A stretch of DNA of 64,000 bases from Salinivirgaceae bacterium (GCA_017474765.1 JAFVGW010000003.1:1-64000), one strand, 5' to 3'. Positions 27,066 to 37,075 are shown, counted from the stretch's first letter. The notes: a model not told the origin generated them from the sequence alone. Translations and numbers: made by a program.

Positions 27066-28268
27066 ATGAATATGAAAGGAGTAAAACCAATAATGCTATT
27101 GTCAGCTACCCTACTGACATTTAGCGCATTAGCACAACAGGGCGTTTTCTACTACGTCAACACAAACGCCGAACACGTCAATTCAAAAACTGCAGATATT
27201 CTATTGAACGATAATGGATTGGTTATTCTTAATGAGTGTTCCAACTCAAAATACGAGAAACCTGCCATACAACTTATCGAACTGAACAACAGCTTTATAA
27301 AGACATCAGAAAATATAATAGGTGTTGATGGAATGGAAAGCGTTAGTTGTTTTGCCAAATATGACGATGGAAATTACGGCATCTATGCCAACGCCGAGCA
27401 AAACCCTGTTGTAGTGAACATCTCAAAAGCTTATAAAGAGTTGTCGCATAACAAGCTGACCGACCAACAATATGAACTGTTTATCGGCAAGGCATTGGTT
27501 GGCAAGCAAATATTGGTTGCGTCAACAATGTCGGAGAGTAAAGGAAAATACGCCATTGTGCTGACAAGTTTCGATGCCGCCAGCGGTGAGAAACAGTGGA
27601 CAAAGAAAGTTTCAAGCGAAACTAACGAGTCGGCTGATGCGGTCGTTGCCGATGAAGCTGGTAACGTGGTTATTTTGGGAAGAAAATACAACGACAACGC
27701 AACAGAATATATACCAATCCTTTATAAGATTGAAGCCAACGGTAACGTTGTGTGGAAGAAAAGCGGTGTTGACATGCCGTCAAACTTCTACTCGCAGAGC
27801 ATTGTTGTAAGCACGAATGGTGATATCTACTATTCTTGCTGCCTTACACAACGTGCGGGCGCACTTCAAACCAAAGTCATAAAACTTGATGCCAATGGTA
27901 ACTCAAAACGAACAATCAACATAAACGAGTTCACTGGTAATGGTGCCCTCTGGCTTTCGTCGGACAAGCTACTGCTTTATGGATCAAAATTCCATACCGA
28001 TACAAAACAAGTGGTCACCAAAGGATCGTTCGTGATTCTCGACAGCGACCTGAACGTATTGAGTAACAAATCATTAAGCATGAATGACAAACCCGATTCG
28101 GATTTCAATTACAGCACTACAAGCAGTTCCGACCTCCAAGCGGCTGCTGAACTGTCATCAGGAAGTGTGGTGATGGTTGGTAAGGTTACAATGCCTCAGG
28201 CTGGTGGGTCCGACAAACAGAACAACACAATTGTTGTGGTTGTTGACGCTTATGGTAATTATAAGTAA
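27066..28268 (+). CDS. Secreted beta-propeller-like protein, unknown function
   Basis: The protein, about 400 residues, has a signal peptide ending LAQQ. The mature part has repeating strands such as GNVVILGRKYNDN, GNVVWKKSG and NGDIYYSC, which look like PQQ/kelch-type propeller blades. No catalytic motif is seen. The ATG at 27066 or 27072 is preferred to a TTG at 27057. It is a single gene with a terminator at 28289. Confidence 0.65.
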   Translation: MNMKGVKPIMLLSATLLTFSALAQQGVFYYVNTNAEHVNSKTADILLNDNGLVILNECSNSKYEKPAIQLIELNNSFIKTSENIIGVDGMESVSCFAKYDDGNYGIYANAEQNPVVVNISKAYKELSHNKLTDQQYELFIGKALVGKQILVASTMSESKGKYAIVLTSFDAASGEKQWTKKVSSETNESADAVVADEAGNVVILGRKYNDNATEYIPILYKIEANGNVVWKKSGVDMPSNFYSQSIVVSTNGDIYYSCCLTQRAGALQTKVIKLDANGNSKRTININEFTGNGALWLSSDKLLLYGSKFHTDTKQVVTKGSFVILDSDLNVLSNKSLSMNDKPDSDFNYSTTSSSDLQAAAELSSGSVVMVGKVTMPQAGGSDKQNNTIVVVVDAYGNYK

Positions 28269-28288
28269 ATCTTTTAATTAATATGATT

Positions 28289-28324
28289 AATAACGCGTTG
28301 GCACTGTCAGCGCGTTATTTTTTT
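28289..28324 (+). terminator. Terminator
   Basis: AATAACGCG and CGCGTTATT form a 9-bp stem, followed by TTTTT. Confidence 0.8.
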
Positions 28325-28455
28325 GATGCCGCCCCCCCAAAAAAAGTGTTTGCTTTAAAATATACCCACAACATCATTTGAATGAATATGGTCCACAACG
28401 CTTGCTGATTCAAATTTTTATTACTTTTATTTTTGAATTGAAAAACCTTACTGCA

Positions 28456-29547
28456 ATGAAACTTAAATTTTTTCCATTAGTTGCGGCATTTATTTTTGCC
28501 CCAGGAATAGTGCAAGTCATTAAAGCCCAAAGTTTTGAGGAGTTTGTCAAACAACAGAACGAAGAGTTTGAGAGGTTCGCTAAAGAGCGCCAGCAAGGCA
28601 TTGAGGCTCTGCGCAACGAGTACGAACAGACAGTTGAGGACTACAAGCGCGCCATGAACCGAATGTATGACTCCGAAATTTCGTCAATCGACCTGATGAA
28701 ATCTGATGACAACATTGAAAACACAAGCAAGGCCAAAGCCCCAAAATCCGCAATCAATTCATCCGACCTCGAGAAAGATGCAAAAGACGCTAAACAGACC
28801 ATCGCAAATACATCATCGAGCGAACTGATGAAGCAGATTACCGGCACAACTACTGACGAAGCCAACGCACAACAGGTGAAAGAAGCCACAAATAAACTGG
28901 CCGCAGTGATTAGCGATGTGATAAATCAAACGGTAACAACGCCAAAGGAGCAACCAAAAACAGAACCTAAGAAAGCGGAAAAAGCTGAACCTGAAAAGGA
29001 ACAGAAAGCAGAACCCAAGAAAGAGAAAGAACAAAAGGCCGAGCAAAAGAGCGAACCTGAAAAAGAACAAAAAACTGAACCTAAAAAGGAACAAAAAGCA
29101 GAGCAAAAGAATGAGCAGAAAGCAGAAACGAAAAAATCAGAAACAAAATCAAACAATGGCAATATCCCAAGCGGGAAACCATGCACCTACAGCCGCATAT
29201 CTTCACCATTTGGCGAGCGCATCCACCCTGTTTACGGCAAAAAAAGTTTCCACAAAGGCATTGACCTCGCCGCTCCCAACGGAACACCCATCTACGCCAC
29301 AGCCGACGGTGTTGTTGCATTTGCGGGCGTATGCAACGGCTACGGGAACTTCATCAAGCTGAACCATCAAAATGGTTATAAAACAGGGTACGCACACATG
29401 TCGAGTATGGTTGTCAAAACCAACGATAAGGTAAAAAAAGGTGACCTCATCGGTTATGTCGGTTCAACCGGAACCTCAACAGGCAACCACCTGCACTACG
29501 AGGTTTACTACAACGACCAAGTGACCGACCCAGCAAAGACATTGTAA
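28456..29547 (+). CDS. M23 peptidoglycan endopeptidase with coiled-coil and EK-rich linker
   Basis: From the ATG at 28456 the product has 363 residues. A signal peptide (to about A23) precedes a coiled-coil segment rich in E, Q and R. Next comes a linker dominated by Lys, Glu, Gln, Pro and Ala in repeats like EPKKEQKAEQK, and then a C-terminal LytM/M23 domain. Zinc ligands are in FHKGIDLAAP and NHLHYEVY. Such proteins cut peptide cross-links or, if regulatory, activate amidases during division. The zinc ligands look intact. The linker probably spans the periplasm. Confidence 0.9.
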   Translation: MKLKFFPLVAAFIFAPGIVQVIKAQSFEEFVKQQNEEFERFAKERQQGIEALRNEYEQTVEDYKRAMNRMYDSEISSIDLMKSDDNIENTSKAKAPKSAINSSDLEKDAKDAKQTIANTSSSELMKQITGTTTDEANAQQVKEATNKLAAVISDVINQTVTTPKEQPKTEPKKAEKAEPEKEQKAEPKKEKEQKAEQKSEPEKEQKTEPKKEQKAEQKNEQKAETKKSETKSNNGNIPSGKPCTYSRISSPFGERIHPVYGKKSFHKGIDLAAPNGTPIYATADGVVAFAGVCNGYGNFIKLNHQNGYKTGYAHMSSMVVKTNDKVKKGDLIGYVGSTGTSTGNHLHYEVYYNDQVTDPAKTL

Positions 29548-29575
29548 AGAAAATCAAGAAAATAAAGATGGGAAG

Positions 29576-29600
29576 AGCCGCATTGTACTGCGGCTTTTTC
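29576..29600 (+). terminator. Terminator of the M23 gene
   Basis: AGCCGCA and TGCGGCT form a 7-bp stem, followed by TTTT. Confidence 0.75.
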
Positions 29601-29753
29601 TGTTTAGTTAACCTGCTTTACGGAATATTTGTCAATCTGACGGACAACCGAGCCTGACATCTCTCCCATCGTTCTTAAAATGTGAATAAACCACTATTGA
29701 CAGCCCCCTAATCTTTTGTAAATTCGCGCATTATATTTTTAAAACGAAATTTG

Positions 29754-32700
29754 ATGGTTACCTTCTTTAAAACACCTGAAAACAAAGTGATTGCAGTGCA
29801 GACGGCCGCCGAAATCGCAGCCGCCGACATTGAGAAACTGAACTGGCTTTTCGGCCGTTCGGAGTGCCTGGGACAGAAAGCGCCCGCCGGCTCGTTTGTG
29901 GGCCCGCGCAAGGAGATGATTACCCCGTGGAGCACCAACGCCGTCGAGATTACCCAAAATATGGGTATCAGCGGCATTGTCCGCATTGAGGAGTTCGAGG
30001 CGCAGAGTGCCGACAAAAAGCACTTCGACCCGATGCTCAAATCGTTCTATAACCAATTGGACCAAAGCATTTTCACTGTCGATATCAAGCCGCAGCCCAT
30101 TGTCCACATAACCGATATCAGGGCCTACAACAAAAAAGAAGGCTTGGCACTTAAAGAAGAGGAAATCAACTATTTGGAAGGTCTTGCAAAGAAACTCGGC
30201 CGCCCGCTCACCGACAGCGAGGTGTTCGGCTTCTCGCAGGTGAACTCGGAGCACTGCCGTCACAAAATCTTTGGCGGACAGTTCATTATCGACGGCGAGG
30301 AGAAAAAGGAAACGCTCTTCGGCCTGATTAAAAAGACTACAAAAACCAACCCGAACAACGTGGTTTCGGCCTACAAAGACAACTGCGCGTTTATGCAGGG
30401 ACACACTCTGGAGCAGTTTGCACCGGCCGCGCAGGAGAAATCGGATTTCTTTGAAGTGACTGATTACGAGTCGGTTTACTCGCTGAAAGCCGAAACTCAC
30501 AACTTCCCCACAACTGTGGAGCCGTTCAATGGTGCCGCAACTGGTTCGGGCGGCGAAATCCGCGACCGTATGGGAGGCGGCAAGGGCAGTATGCCGATTG
30601 CCGGAACGGCCGTTTATATGACTTCGTATCCGCGCCTTGACGGCGGACGTCAGTGGGAGAAGGCCACCGAGCCGCGTCCTTGGCTCTATCAGACGCCGGA
30701 GCAGATTCTTATCAAGGCGTCGAACGGCGCGAGCGACTTCGGCAACAAGTTCGGGCAGCCGCTTATCTGCGGAAGTTTGCTCACAATGGAGCACTTCGAG
30801 CAATACAAGAAATTCGGTTTCGACAAGGTGATAATGATGGCCGGCGGTGTGGGCTACGCCAAAAAGAAGGACTGCCTGAAGGCCGACCCCGAGCCGGGCG
30901 ACAAGGTGGTGATTCTGGGCGGCGACAACTACCGCATTGGTATGGGCGGCGGCGCAGTGTCGTCGGTTGCCACGGGCGAGTACAACAACTCGATTGAGTT
31001 GAACGCCGTACAGCGTTCGAACCCCGAAATGCAGCGCCGCGTTTACAACGCAATCCGCGCCCTGAGCGAGCAGTCGGACAACCCGATTGTGTCAATCCAC
31101 GACCACGGCGCAGGCGGCCACCTGAACTGCCTTTCGGAGTTGGTTGAGGCCACCGGCGGCGTTATCGACATTCGCAAACTGCCTATCGGCGACCCGACTC
31201 TTTCTGACAAGGAAATTGTTGGCAACGAGAGTCAGGAGCGTATGGGTTTGGTGCTGAAAGACAAGGATATAGACCACTTGAAGAAGATTGCCGACCGCGA
31301 GCGCGCGCCAATGTACGTTGTGGGCGAGGCCACAGGTGATATGCAGTTCCGCTTCACCGACAAGCAGACCAACGAAGACCCTATCAATCTGCAACTTGCC
31401 GATATGTTTGGCAACCCGCCGCGCACCATAATGAACGACAAAACCGTCAAAGAGCAGTATGCCGATTTGAAATATGACACCGCTAAAGTTGCCGATTATC
31501 TGGAGCAAGTGCTTCAACTTGAGTCGGTTGCGTGCAAAGACTGGCTCACTAACAAGGTCGACCGCTCGGTGACCGGAAAGGTTGCAATGCAGCAGTGCGC
31601 CGGCCCGCTTCACCTGCCGCTCAACGATTGCGGCGTGGTAGCGCTTGACTATCAGGGCAAATACGGCGTTGCCACTTCGGTTGGTCACGCCCCGCTTTGC
31701 GCGATGATTAATCCTGCCAAAGGTTCGCGAATGGCTGTGGCCGAGGCACTTACAAACATTGTCTGGGCGCCGATTCAGGACAAACTGAAAGGCATATCGC
31801 TGAGCGCCAACTGGATGTGGCCGTGCTTCAATCCGGGCGAGGACGCAAGGCTGTACAAGGCTGTTGAGGCCCTGAGCGACTTCTGTATCAAGTTGGGAAT
31901 CAACGTTCCAACAGGTAAGGACTCGCTCTCAATGACGCAGAAATATCCGAACGGCGACAAGGTTCTGTCGCCCGGAACGGTGATTGTTTCGGCCGTTGGC
32001 GAGACCACCGATATCCGCAAGGCTGTGTCGCCCGTGCTGCACAACGTGAAGTCGGAACTGATTTATATCGATTTGTCGAAAGACGCCTTGAAACTTGGCG
32101 GTTCGGCGTTTGCACAGATAATTAACGGCGTTGGTGCTGATTGCCCTGATGTTACTGACACTGAATATTTTGCAAAGGCATTCAACGCTGTTCAGAGCCT
32201 GATTGAAGGCGGTCTGGTGATTGCTGGACACGATGTTTCGGCCGGCGGTCTGGTTACCACATTGCTCGAGATGGCCTTCTCGAACGACGAGACTGGTCTG
32301 AATATCAATCTTGCCGACTTTGGCGAGAACGACCCTGTGAAACTGTTGTTTGCTGAAAATCCGGCACTTGTGCTGCAAGTTGCCGCCGACGGCAAAGCCG
32401 CTGACGCACTCAAAAAGGCGGGCGTGGCATTCAAGACTATCGGCACGCTGGGCACTGCAGGCAAACTCGACATTGCCGCAGGTGCAAACAATTACTCATT
32501 CGATATCAAGAAGTTGCGCGACACTTGGTTCCGCACTTCGTATCTGCTCGACTGCGACCAAACTCAAAACGGCCTGGCGCTCGAGCGCTTCAACAACTAC
32601 AAGAACCACGCCCACAAGTTCGATTTCAAAGCCTTCGACGGCTCGGCAAAATCGCTTGGTATCGACCTGAAACGCCGCACAAAGAGCGGCATTAAGGCTG

Positions 32701-33443
32701 CCATAATCCGCGAGAAGGGCAACCAATGCGACCGCGAGGTGGCCTATATGCTCTACACCGCCGGTTTCGATGTGAAAGACGTTCATATGACCGACCTTGT
32801 GAGCGGCCGCGAGACGCTTGAGGATGTGAATATGATAATCTTCGTCGGCGGATTCTCAAATTCCCACGTTCTGGGTTCGGCAAAAGGCTGGGCCGGCGCG
32901 TTCCTTTACAACGAGAAGGCCAAAAAGGCGCTCGAGAACTTCTACGCCCGCCCCGACACGTTGAGTATGGGTATCTGCAACGGCTGTCAGGTGATGGTTG
33001 AACTCGGACTTATCAATCCTGCCGACGCTGAAAAGCCGCGGATGCTGCACAACAAGTCGCACAAGTTCGAATCGGGCTTTGTCGATGTTGTTATCGAGCC
33101 GAACAACAGCGTGTTCTTCAAGAATATGGCAGGAATGAGGCTTGGCGTTTGGGTGGCTCACGGCGAAGGCCAATTCAGTTTCCCGTACAGCGAGGACAAA
33201 TACAACATTCCTGTTAAATACGCTTACGGCACCTATCCTGCCAACCCGAACGGCTCGGCGTTCAACGCCGCCGGCATTTGCTCGGCCGATGGCCGCCACG
33301 TGGCAATGATGCCGCACCCCGAGCGCGCTCTGTTCCCGTGGCAGTGGCCGCACTACCCCGAGGGCCGCAAACAAGACGACCTGTCGCCGTGGGCAATCGC
33401 TCTGCGAAATGCGTTTGAATGGGTGAAGGCGAAGAAAGGGTAA
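29754..33443 (+). CDS. purL: Phosphoribosylformylglycinamidine synthase, single-chain
   Basis: The 1229-residue enzyme converts FGAR, glutamine and ATP to FGAM in purine synthesis. It is the large fused form. The N-terminal and two AIRS-type halves contain SEHCRHKIF and NFPTTVEPFNGAATGSGGEI. The C-terminal glutaminase domain contains the nucleophile Cys in MGICNGCQVM and ends with HVAMMPHPER. The ATG at 29754 is preferred to a TTG one codon earlier. A plausible promoter (TTG and TAaaTTcG) lies at about 29698-29726. Confidence 0.97.
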   Translation: MVTFFKTPENKVIAVQTAAEIAAADIEKLNWLFGRSECLGQKAPAGSFVGPRKEMITPWSTNAVEITQNMGISGIVRIEEFEAQSADKKHFDPMLKSFYNQLDQSIFTVDIKPQPIVHITDIRAYNKKEGLALKEEEINYLEGLAKKLGRPLTDSEVFGFSQVNSEHCRHKIFGGQFIIDGEEKKETLFGLIKKTTKTNPNNVVSAYKDNCAFMQGHTLEQFAPAAQEKSDFFEVTDYESVYSLKAETHNFPTTVEPFNGAATGSGGEIRDRMGGGKGSMPIAGTAVYMTSYPRLDGGRQWEKATEPRPWLYQTPEQILIKASNGASDFGNKFGQPLICGSLLTMEHFEQYKKFGFDKVIMMAGGVGYAKKKDCLKADPEPGDKVVILGGDNYRIGMGGGAVSSVATGEYNNSIELNAVQRSNPEMQRRVYNAIRALSEQSDNPIVSIHDHGAGGHLNCLSELVEATGGVIDIRKLPIGDPTLSDKEIVGNESQERMGLVLKDKDIDHLKKIADRERAPMYVVGEATGDMQFRFTDKQTNEDPINLQLADMFGNPPRTIMNDKTVKEQYADLKYDTAKVADYLEQVLQLESVACKDWLTNKVDRSVTGKVAMQQCAGPLHLPLNDCGVVALDYQGKYGVATSVGHAPLCAMINPAKGSRMAVAEALTNIVWAPIQDKLKGISLSANWMWPCFNPGEDARLYKAVEALSDFCIKLGINVPTGKDSLSMTQKYPNGDKVLSPGTVIVSAVGETTDIRKAVSPVLHNVKSELIYIDLSKDALKLGGSAFAQIINGVGADCPDVTDTEYFAKAFNAVQSLIEGGLVIAGHDVSAGGLVTTLLEMAFSNDETGLNINLADFGENDPVKLLFAENPALVLQVAADGKAADALKKAGVAFKTIGTLGTAGKLDIAAGANNYSFDIKKLRDTWFRTSYLLDCDQTQNGLALERFNNYKNHAHKFDFKAFDGSAKSLGIDLKRRTKSGIKAAIIREKGNQCDREVAYMLYTAGFDVKDVHMTDLVSGRETLEDVNMIIFVGGFSNSHVLGSAKGWAGAFLYNEKAKKALENFYARPDTLSMGICNGCQVMVELGLINPADAEKPRMLHNKSHKFESGFVDVVIEPNNSVFFKNMAGMRLGVWVAHGEGQFSFPYSEDKYNIPVKYAYGTYPANPNGSAFNAAGICSADGRHVAMMPHPERALFPWQWPHYPEGRKQDDLSPWAIALRNAFEWVKAKKG

Positions 33444-33482
33444 GAAGTTTAGAGTTTAGAAGTTTAGAGCTTTCGCGATAAT

Positions 33483-33518
33483 AAAAAAATCCCGTTCGAG
33501 TTTCGGACGGGATTTTTT
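33483..33518 (+). terminator. purL terminator
   Basis: ATCCCGT and ACGGGAT form the stem core, flanked by A-run and T-run arms. Confidence 0.8.
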
Positions 33519-33519
33519 A

Positions 33520-33715
33520 TAGAACAATATGATATGTAACATGAATTGTTATGATATTCTTTATTAAAATATATGTTTAGAAACATAAACATAATTAAAA
33601 CCAAAATTTCAACACTCCGTTTAAGGACTTGTAGGATTTTGATAGATAGTTTTTTTCATAAGGTTTGAGTTAGTTAGTACAGAAGGGCCCCGGTTAAAAC
33701 CGGGGTTCTTTGTTT
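33520..33715 (+). ncRNA. Candidate small RNA ending in a strong terminator
   Basis: No ORF of useful length lies between the purL terminator and a second hairpin, CCCCGGTT-AA-AACCGGGG (33688-33705), followed by TTCTTTGTTTTT. A strong orphan terminator implies that some transcript ends here. The preceding 150 nt are AT-rich with no obvious protein. Promoter and 5' end are not clear. Confidence 0.3.
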
Positions 33716-33836
33716 TTACTCTATTGGAAGCCAATAAAACCATTGCAGCCATTGCGCGGCAACCATGAAGGCCAATATCACTAAATATTACAAAGCATTT
33801 TTTCTGCGCAAAAAGTATATTTCACAAACAATTTTC

Positions 33837-33844
33837 TAAATTTG
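33837..33844 (+). promoter_or_regulatory. -7 box TAaaTTTG
   Basis: An exact TAnnTTTG match 24 bp before the ATG at 33869. Confidence 0.55.
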
Positions 33845-33868
33845 TTTATTGATTTAAAAATTATTGAG

Positions 33869-34213
33869 ATGGATGATTTTGTGAAGAAAGATTTCAAGTC
33901 AGATTCTGATTCGGTGTTTTCAAAGGTTGTGAAGGCTGGTAAACGCACTTATTTCTTTGATGTGAAGACAACCCGCCAGAATGAGCACTACATTACGATT
34001 ACCGAAAGCAAGAAAATTTTCGAGGACAATGGCGGCTCACATTTCGAAAAACATAAAATTTTCTTGTATAAGGAAGATTTTGAGAAGTTTATGGACAGTC
34101 TCGACGATACTCTTCAGTACATCAAGGAGAATGCCAGCGAGGCTGACGCTATCAACAACACTGCCGACAGTAAATTCACCGATGTTGAGTTTGAAGACCT
34201 TGACAAAGAATGA
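33869..34213 (+). CDS. PUR-family (DUF3276) nucleic-acid-binding protein
   Basis: From ATG 33869 the product has 114 residues. It contains the single PUR repeat typical of Bacteroidota DUF3276: VVKAGKRTYFFDVKTTRQNEHYITITESK followed by HKIFLYKEDFEKF. The acidic tail is also typical. PUR-alpha-like folds bind single-stranded DNA or RNA. Its bacterial role is not established. It is monocistronic. Confidence 0.85.
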   Translation: MDDFVKKDFKSDSDSVFSKVVKAGKRTYFFDVKTTRQNEHYITITESKKIFEDNGGSHFEKHKIFLYKEDFEKFMDSLDDTLQYIKENASEADAINNTADSKFTDVEFEDLDKE

Positions 34214-34261
34214 TTTTGTTATTTAGCTTACTGTCAGTTAGAATCTTAGAGGAATGTTTAT

Positions 34262-34290
34262 AAAATGGCGGACGCTTGTTCGCCATTTTT
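34262..34290. terminator. Bidirectional terminator
   Basis: AAAATGGCG and CGCCATTTT form a 9-bp stem with T-runs in both directions, between the convergent DUF3276 and NUDIX genes. Confidence 0.75.
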
Positions 34291-34301
34291 TATAAGTAAA
34301 A

Positions 34302-34730
34302 TCATATTCCAATTTTCTTCAACCCAGATTGAATGATTTCAAAGTGGTCAAAAGCCAATGTGGGTAAGTTGCTTATTTCAAACCATTTGAGATTTTTGGC
34401 ATCATCTGCAGCACACGCTTGCTGCGGATTGTCGGCAAAGCCCCAATAAGCGATGGTGATGGTGTGTCCGCGCGGGTCGCGACCTGGTTTGCCAAATGCT
34501 CCAAACTGATGCAAGGCGACACCCGTAAGATTTGTTTCCTCCCTCAACTCGCGTAGCGCGGCATCGTTAATATCCTCATTTTCATCAACAAATCCACCAG
34601 GTAAAGCCCAACAACCAGCGTATGGATCATTTCGACGCTCAATTAGCAAAATTCGTGGTGAAGCGCCAGATTTGTCAAGAATAAGCATATCAACGGTTAC
34701 TGCCGGACGGGGATATTGATAAGTGTACAT
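34302..34730 (-). CDS. NUDIX hydrolase
   Basis: The 142-residue enzyme has a complete Nudix box, GGFVDENEDINDAALRELRE followed by ETNL (G-x5-E-x7-REUxEExGU). It begins YQYPRPAVTVDMLI, like the ADP-ribose pyrophosphatase / NrtR-type NUDIX domains, but no winged-helix domain is attached. It hydrolyses a nucleoside diphosphate linked to another moiety. The substrate cannot be told. Confidence 0.9.
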   Translation of the reverse strand: MYTYQYPRPAVTVDMLILDKSGASPRILLIERRNDPYAGCWALPGGFVDENEDINDAALRELREETNLTGVALHQFGAFGKPGRDPRGHTITIAYWGFADNPQQACAADDAKNLKWFEISNLPTLAFDHFEIIQSGLKKIGI

Positions 34731-34876
34731 GACTTTTAGGTGGAAGTGTGAGTTGTAAATTGCTGATTTTTAAGTGTAGTCGTTTCATTCAAAATAGCTA
34801 TCGGAATAGAAGTCTGAGAATGCTTAGTTTTTTATAATTCCATATTCCACTGCGAAAGTCTGAATTTTGCATCTCT

Positions 34877-35779
34877 CTAACTCTCCAATTTTCCAAATGA
34901 TAAATTACTAAAACTTTCATTCACTGACAATTGTGCCCTTTGCCCAAAAATTAGTGGATAGTTTGGCTGATGATGACCAGCCTCAAAGCCGAAAGCCACA
35001 GGATAGCCATAGTCGGCCACGGCGTCCATCACTATTTGGTTGGCGGTCAAGCCGAAAGACGGTGTGCTGTCTTCGGCATCGGTGAAATATCCGCAGACCA
35101 AGCCGGCCAAATTAGTCAGCATTCCAGCCTCGCGCAACTGCCGCATCATACGGTCGATGCGGTAGAGCGGCTCGCCAACGTCCTCAATGAAAAGGATTTT
35201 GCCATCGGTGTTGAGTTGCCACGGCGTGCCAATAAGCGAGCAGACGATTGACAGATTTCCGCCGCAAACCTCACCGCGGGCTTCGCCGCATTGGTTGCCA
35301 TCGCCGGCGAAAGTGTAGTTTGGCAAGCGGCCTTCGAGAACGCTGAAAAGTTCGTCAACGCTTGCTTGCGGCTTGCTGAAGTTCACCGGCATCTGTCCGT
35401 GGACGCTCTCAACGCCCAACTGCGTCAGCGCCGCGTGCAGCACCGTTATGTCGCTGAAGCCCACAAGCCATTTCGGCGACCGCAAAAGTCCCGAAAAATC
35501 GACTTTCCCCACCATCCGCACGCAGCCGTAACCGCCACGCACACAAAATATTGCGCGAATTTCGGTATCGTAAATCATCTGCTGAAGGTCGGCGGCGCGC
35601 TCGCTGTCGGTTCCGGCAAAAATGCCGTGCTCAAGGCGTGTTGTCAGGCCTCGGACGGGGCAGTAGCCGTAACTCTCAATGGTTGAGCATATTGCGGCGT
35701 AGTTTTCCTGTCCGACAAACCGTGCCGGCGCTACAATCCCGACTTTGTCGCCTTTCTGCAGTGACGGTGGTGTTATCAT
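34877..35779 (-). CDS. LD-carboxypeptidase, peptidase family S66
   Basis: The 300-residue protein starts ITPPSLQKGDKVGIVAPA and carries GGYGCVRM and WLVGFSDITVL, the family nucleophile region, plus the C-terminal GHHQPNYPLIFG with the catalytic His. S66 enzymes remove the terminal D-Ala from murein tetrapeptides during cell-wall recycling. It ends a minus-strand run of genes. Confidence 0.9.
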   Translation of the reverse strand: MITPPSLQKGDKVGIVAPARFVGQENYAAICSTIESYGYCPVRGLTTRLEHGIFAGTDSERAADLQQMIYDTEIRAIFCVRGGYGCVRMVGKVDFSGLLRSPKWLVGFSDITVLHAALTQLGVESVHGQMPVNFSKPQASVDELFSVLEGRLPNYTFAGDGNQCGEARGEVCGGNLSIVCSLIGTPWQLNTDGKILFIEDVGEPLYRIDRMMRQLREAGMLTNLAGLVCGYFTDAEDSTPSFGLTANQIVMDAVADYGYPVAFGFEAGHHQPNYPLIFGQRAQLSVNESFSNLSFGKLES

Positions 35780-35794
35780 TGCTCAAAAAAATGT

Positions 35795-36250
35795 TTATTT
35801 CTCAGGTTCAGTTAGTTGCGGAGCGTTGCCTTCGCCTTCGTTCTGCTGCGGACGGCGATATTGACGGCGGTGGTGGTTGTTGCGGCCACCTTCATTCGAC
35901 TTGTTTTCAGCGTTTTCACCGTTGTTCTCACCACTCGGTTTGCGGTTGTTGCCGCCTTTGCCACGCACTTCGCGACGCAAATTCTTGATATCCTTATCGA
36001 TAGAGTTCTTTGTCGATTCGAGCATAATCTGAAACTCTTCGGTGGCGTTAATCATCGCGCGTTTGCTGTCGCGCATCGCCTTGAACGCCAAAATCAGTGC
36101 GCCGACGGCTATCACAGCCGCAGCCACGGCTACGCACGTTGTCAGATTTCCGCAACCGCTTGTGGGTGCGCAAGTTTGTGCAAAACACTCAGCCGAAGTG
36201 GCTGCCACGCAAACTGTTGTTAAGGCTAAAGCCTTGATAATCTTACTCAT
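35795..36250 (-). CDS. Membrane protein with Asn/Gly/Arg-rich tail, unknown
   Basis: The 151-residue protein has a signal-like N-terminus ending CFAQ. A second hydrophobic segment (VAVAAAVIAVGALILAFKAM) is followed by a helical stretch. The last 50 residues are low-complexity, dominated by N, G, E, R and Q with an HHRRQYRRP cluster. I do not recognise the family. The basic tail could bind nucleic acid or polyanions; this is inference from composition only. Confidence 0.6.
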   Translation of the reverse strand: MSKIIKALALTTVCVAATSAECFAQTCAPTSGCGNLTTCVAVAAAVIAVGALILAFKAMRDSKRAMINATEEFQIMLESTKNSIDKDIKNLRREVRGKGGNNRKPSGENNGENAENKSNEGGRNNHHRRQYRRPQQNEGEGNAPQLTEPEK

Positions 36251-36307
36251 AATGTTTAAGTTTTTAGTTCTTTTTGTTAAAAATGAAATTATTTAAAATG
36301 TTGGTTT

Positions 36308-37075
36308 TCAACTGAATCCACGCTGTTTTTTTATGGCCTCATACGCCTCGTTGATTTTCTGGAACTTCTCCTTGGCGGCGCGTTGCACATCCTCGCCCAA
36401 ATAAGCTACCTTGTCAGGGTGGTTCTCGACGGCCATTTTGCGGTAGGCTTTCTTGACTTCGTCATCGGTGGCTGTTGGACTGATTCCCAGAATTTTATAT
36501 GCAGAGTCGGCATCAGCTTTCACAAACATCGATTTTATCGAGTTAAAATCGGTACCATTAACCCCCATATAATTAGCGATTGTCTCAATTAGCCTAAGTT
36601 CGCTTGGTAGCACAGTGCCTTTTGTGCTTACTATACCAAACAGATAATCAACGAGTTGAAGTCGGCTCGAGTAGTTGAGCATCTGACCAATCTGGCGGCT
36701 CACTTCGTAAACGGGAATCTGCTGTTTGAGCACGTCGCGCAGCATTCGAATGCCGTCGGTGGCGGCTTCAACGCCAAACTGCCGCACAAAAAACTGCTTC
36801 ACATAGTTGAGTTCGGCTTGCGTAACCTTACCGTCGGCCTTCATCACAGCGGCAGTCAGTACCACAAGGCTCACCATAAAGTCTCCACGCGAAGTCTGCG
36901 GGCGTGAGTATCTGGTTCCGCCAGGCTGTTGCCCACCATATCTGGTACCGTTATTTTGGCTCTGTTCAGGCTCTTTTGAGTCGAAAGCGGCGCCTATGAA
37001 GTAACCCAAAATGCCGCCCAACGGTCCGCCCAAAGCCCAACCGATGCCGCCGCCAATCCATTTTCCAAATTTCAT
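36308..37075 (-). CDS. TerB-DnaJ (DjlA-like) co-chaperone
   Basis: The 255-residue protein has a glycine-rich hydrophobic N-terminal hairpin (GGGIGWALGGPLGGILGYFIG). A TerB-like helical domain (KADGKVTQAELNYVKQFF) follows. A C-terminal J domain carries the HPD motif in ENHPDKVAYLG. This is the DjlA layout: a membrane-tethered J protein stimulating DnaK. It lies 12 bp downstream of coaE in the same operon. Confidence 0.9.
   Translation of the reverse strand: MKFGKWIGGGIGWALGGPLGGILGYFIGAAFDSKEPEQSQNNGTRYGGQQPGGTRYSRPQTSRGDFMVSLVVLTAAVMKADGKVTQAELNYVKQFFVRQFGVEAATDGIRMLRDVLKQQIPVYEVSRQIGQMLNYSSRLQLVDYLFGIVSTKGTVLPSELRLIETIANYMGVNGTDFNSIKSMFVKADADSAYKILGISPTATDDEVKKAYRKMAVENHPDKVAYLGEDVQRAAKEKFQKINEAYEAIKKQRGFS

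Noticed and set aside
29739-30803. 354-codon minus-strand frame opposite purL
   Set aside because: It is a shadow of purL, with no family motif.
33060-33075. tRNA T-arm-like GTTCGAATC
   Set aside because: It lies within purL coding sequence and no cloverleaf can be built. A similar motif at 23345-23355 is inside the glycosyltransferase gene.
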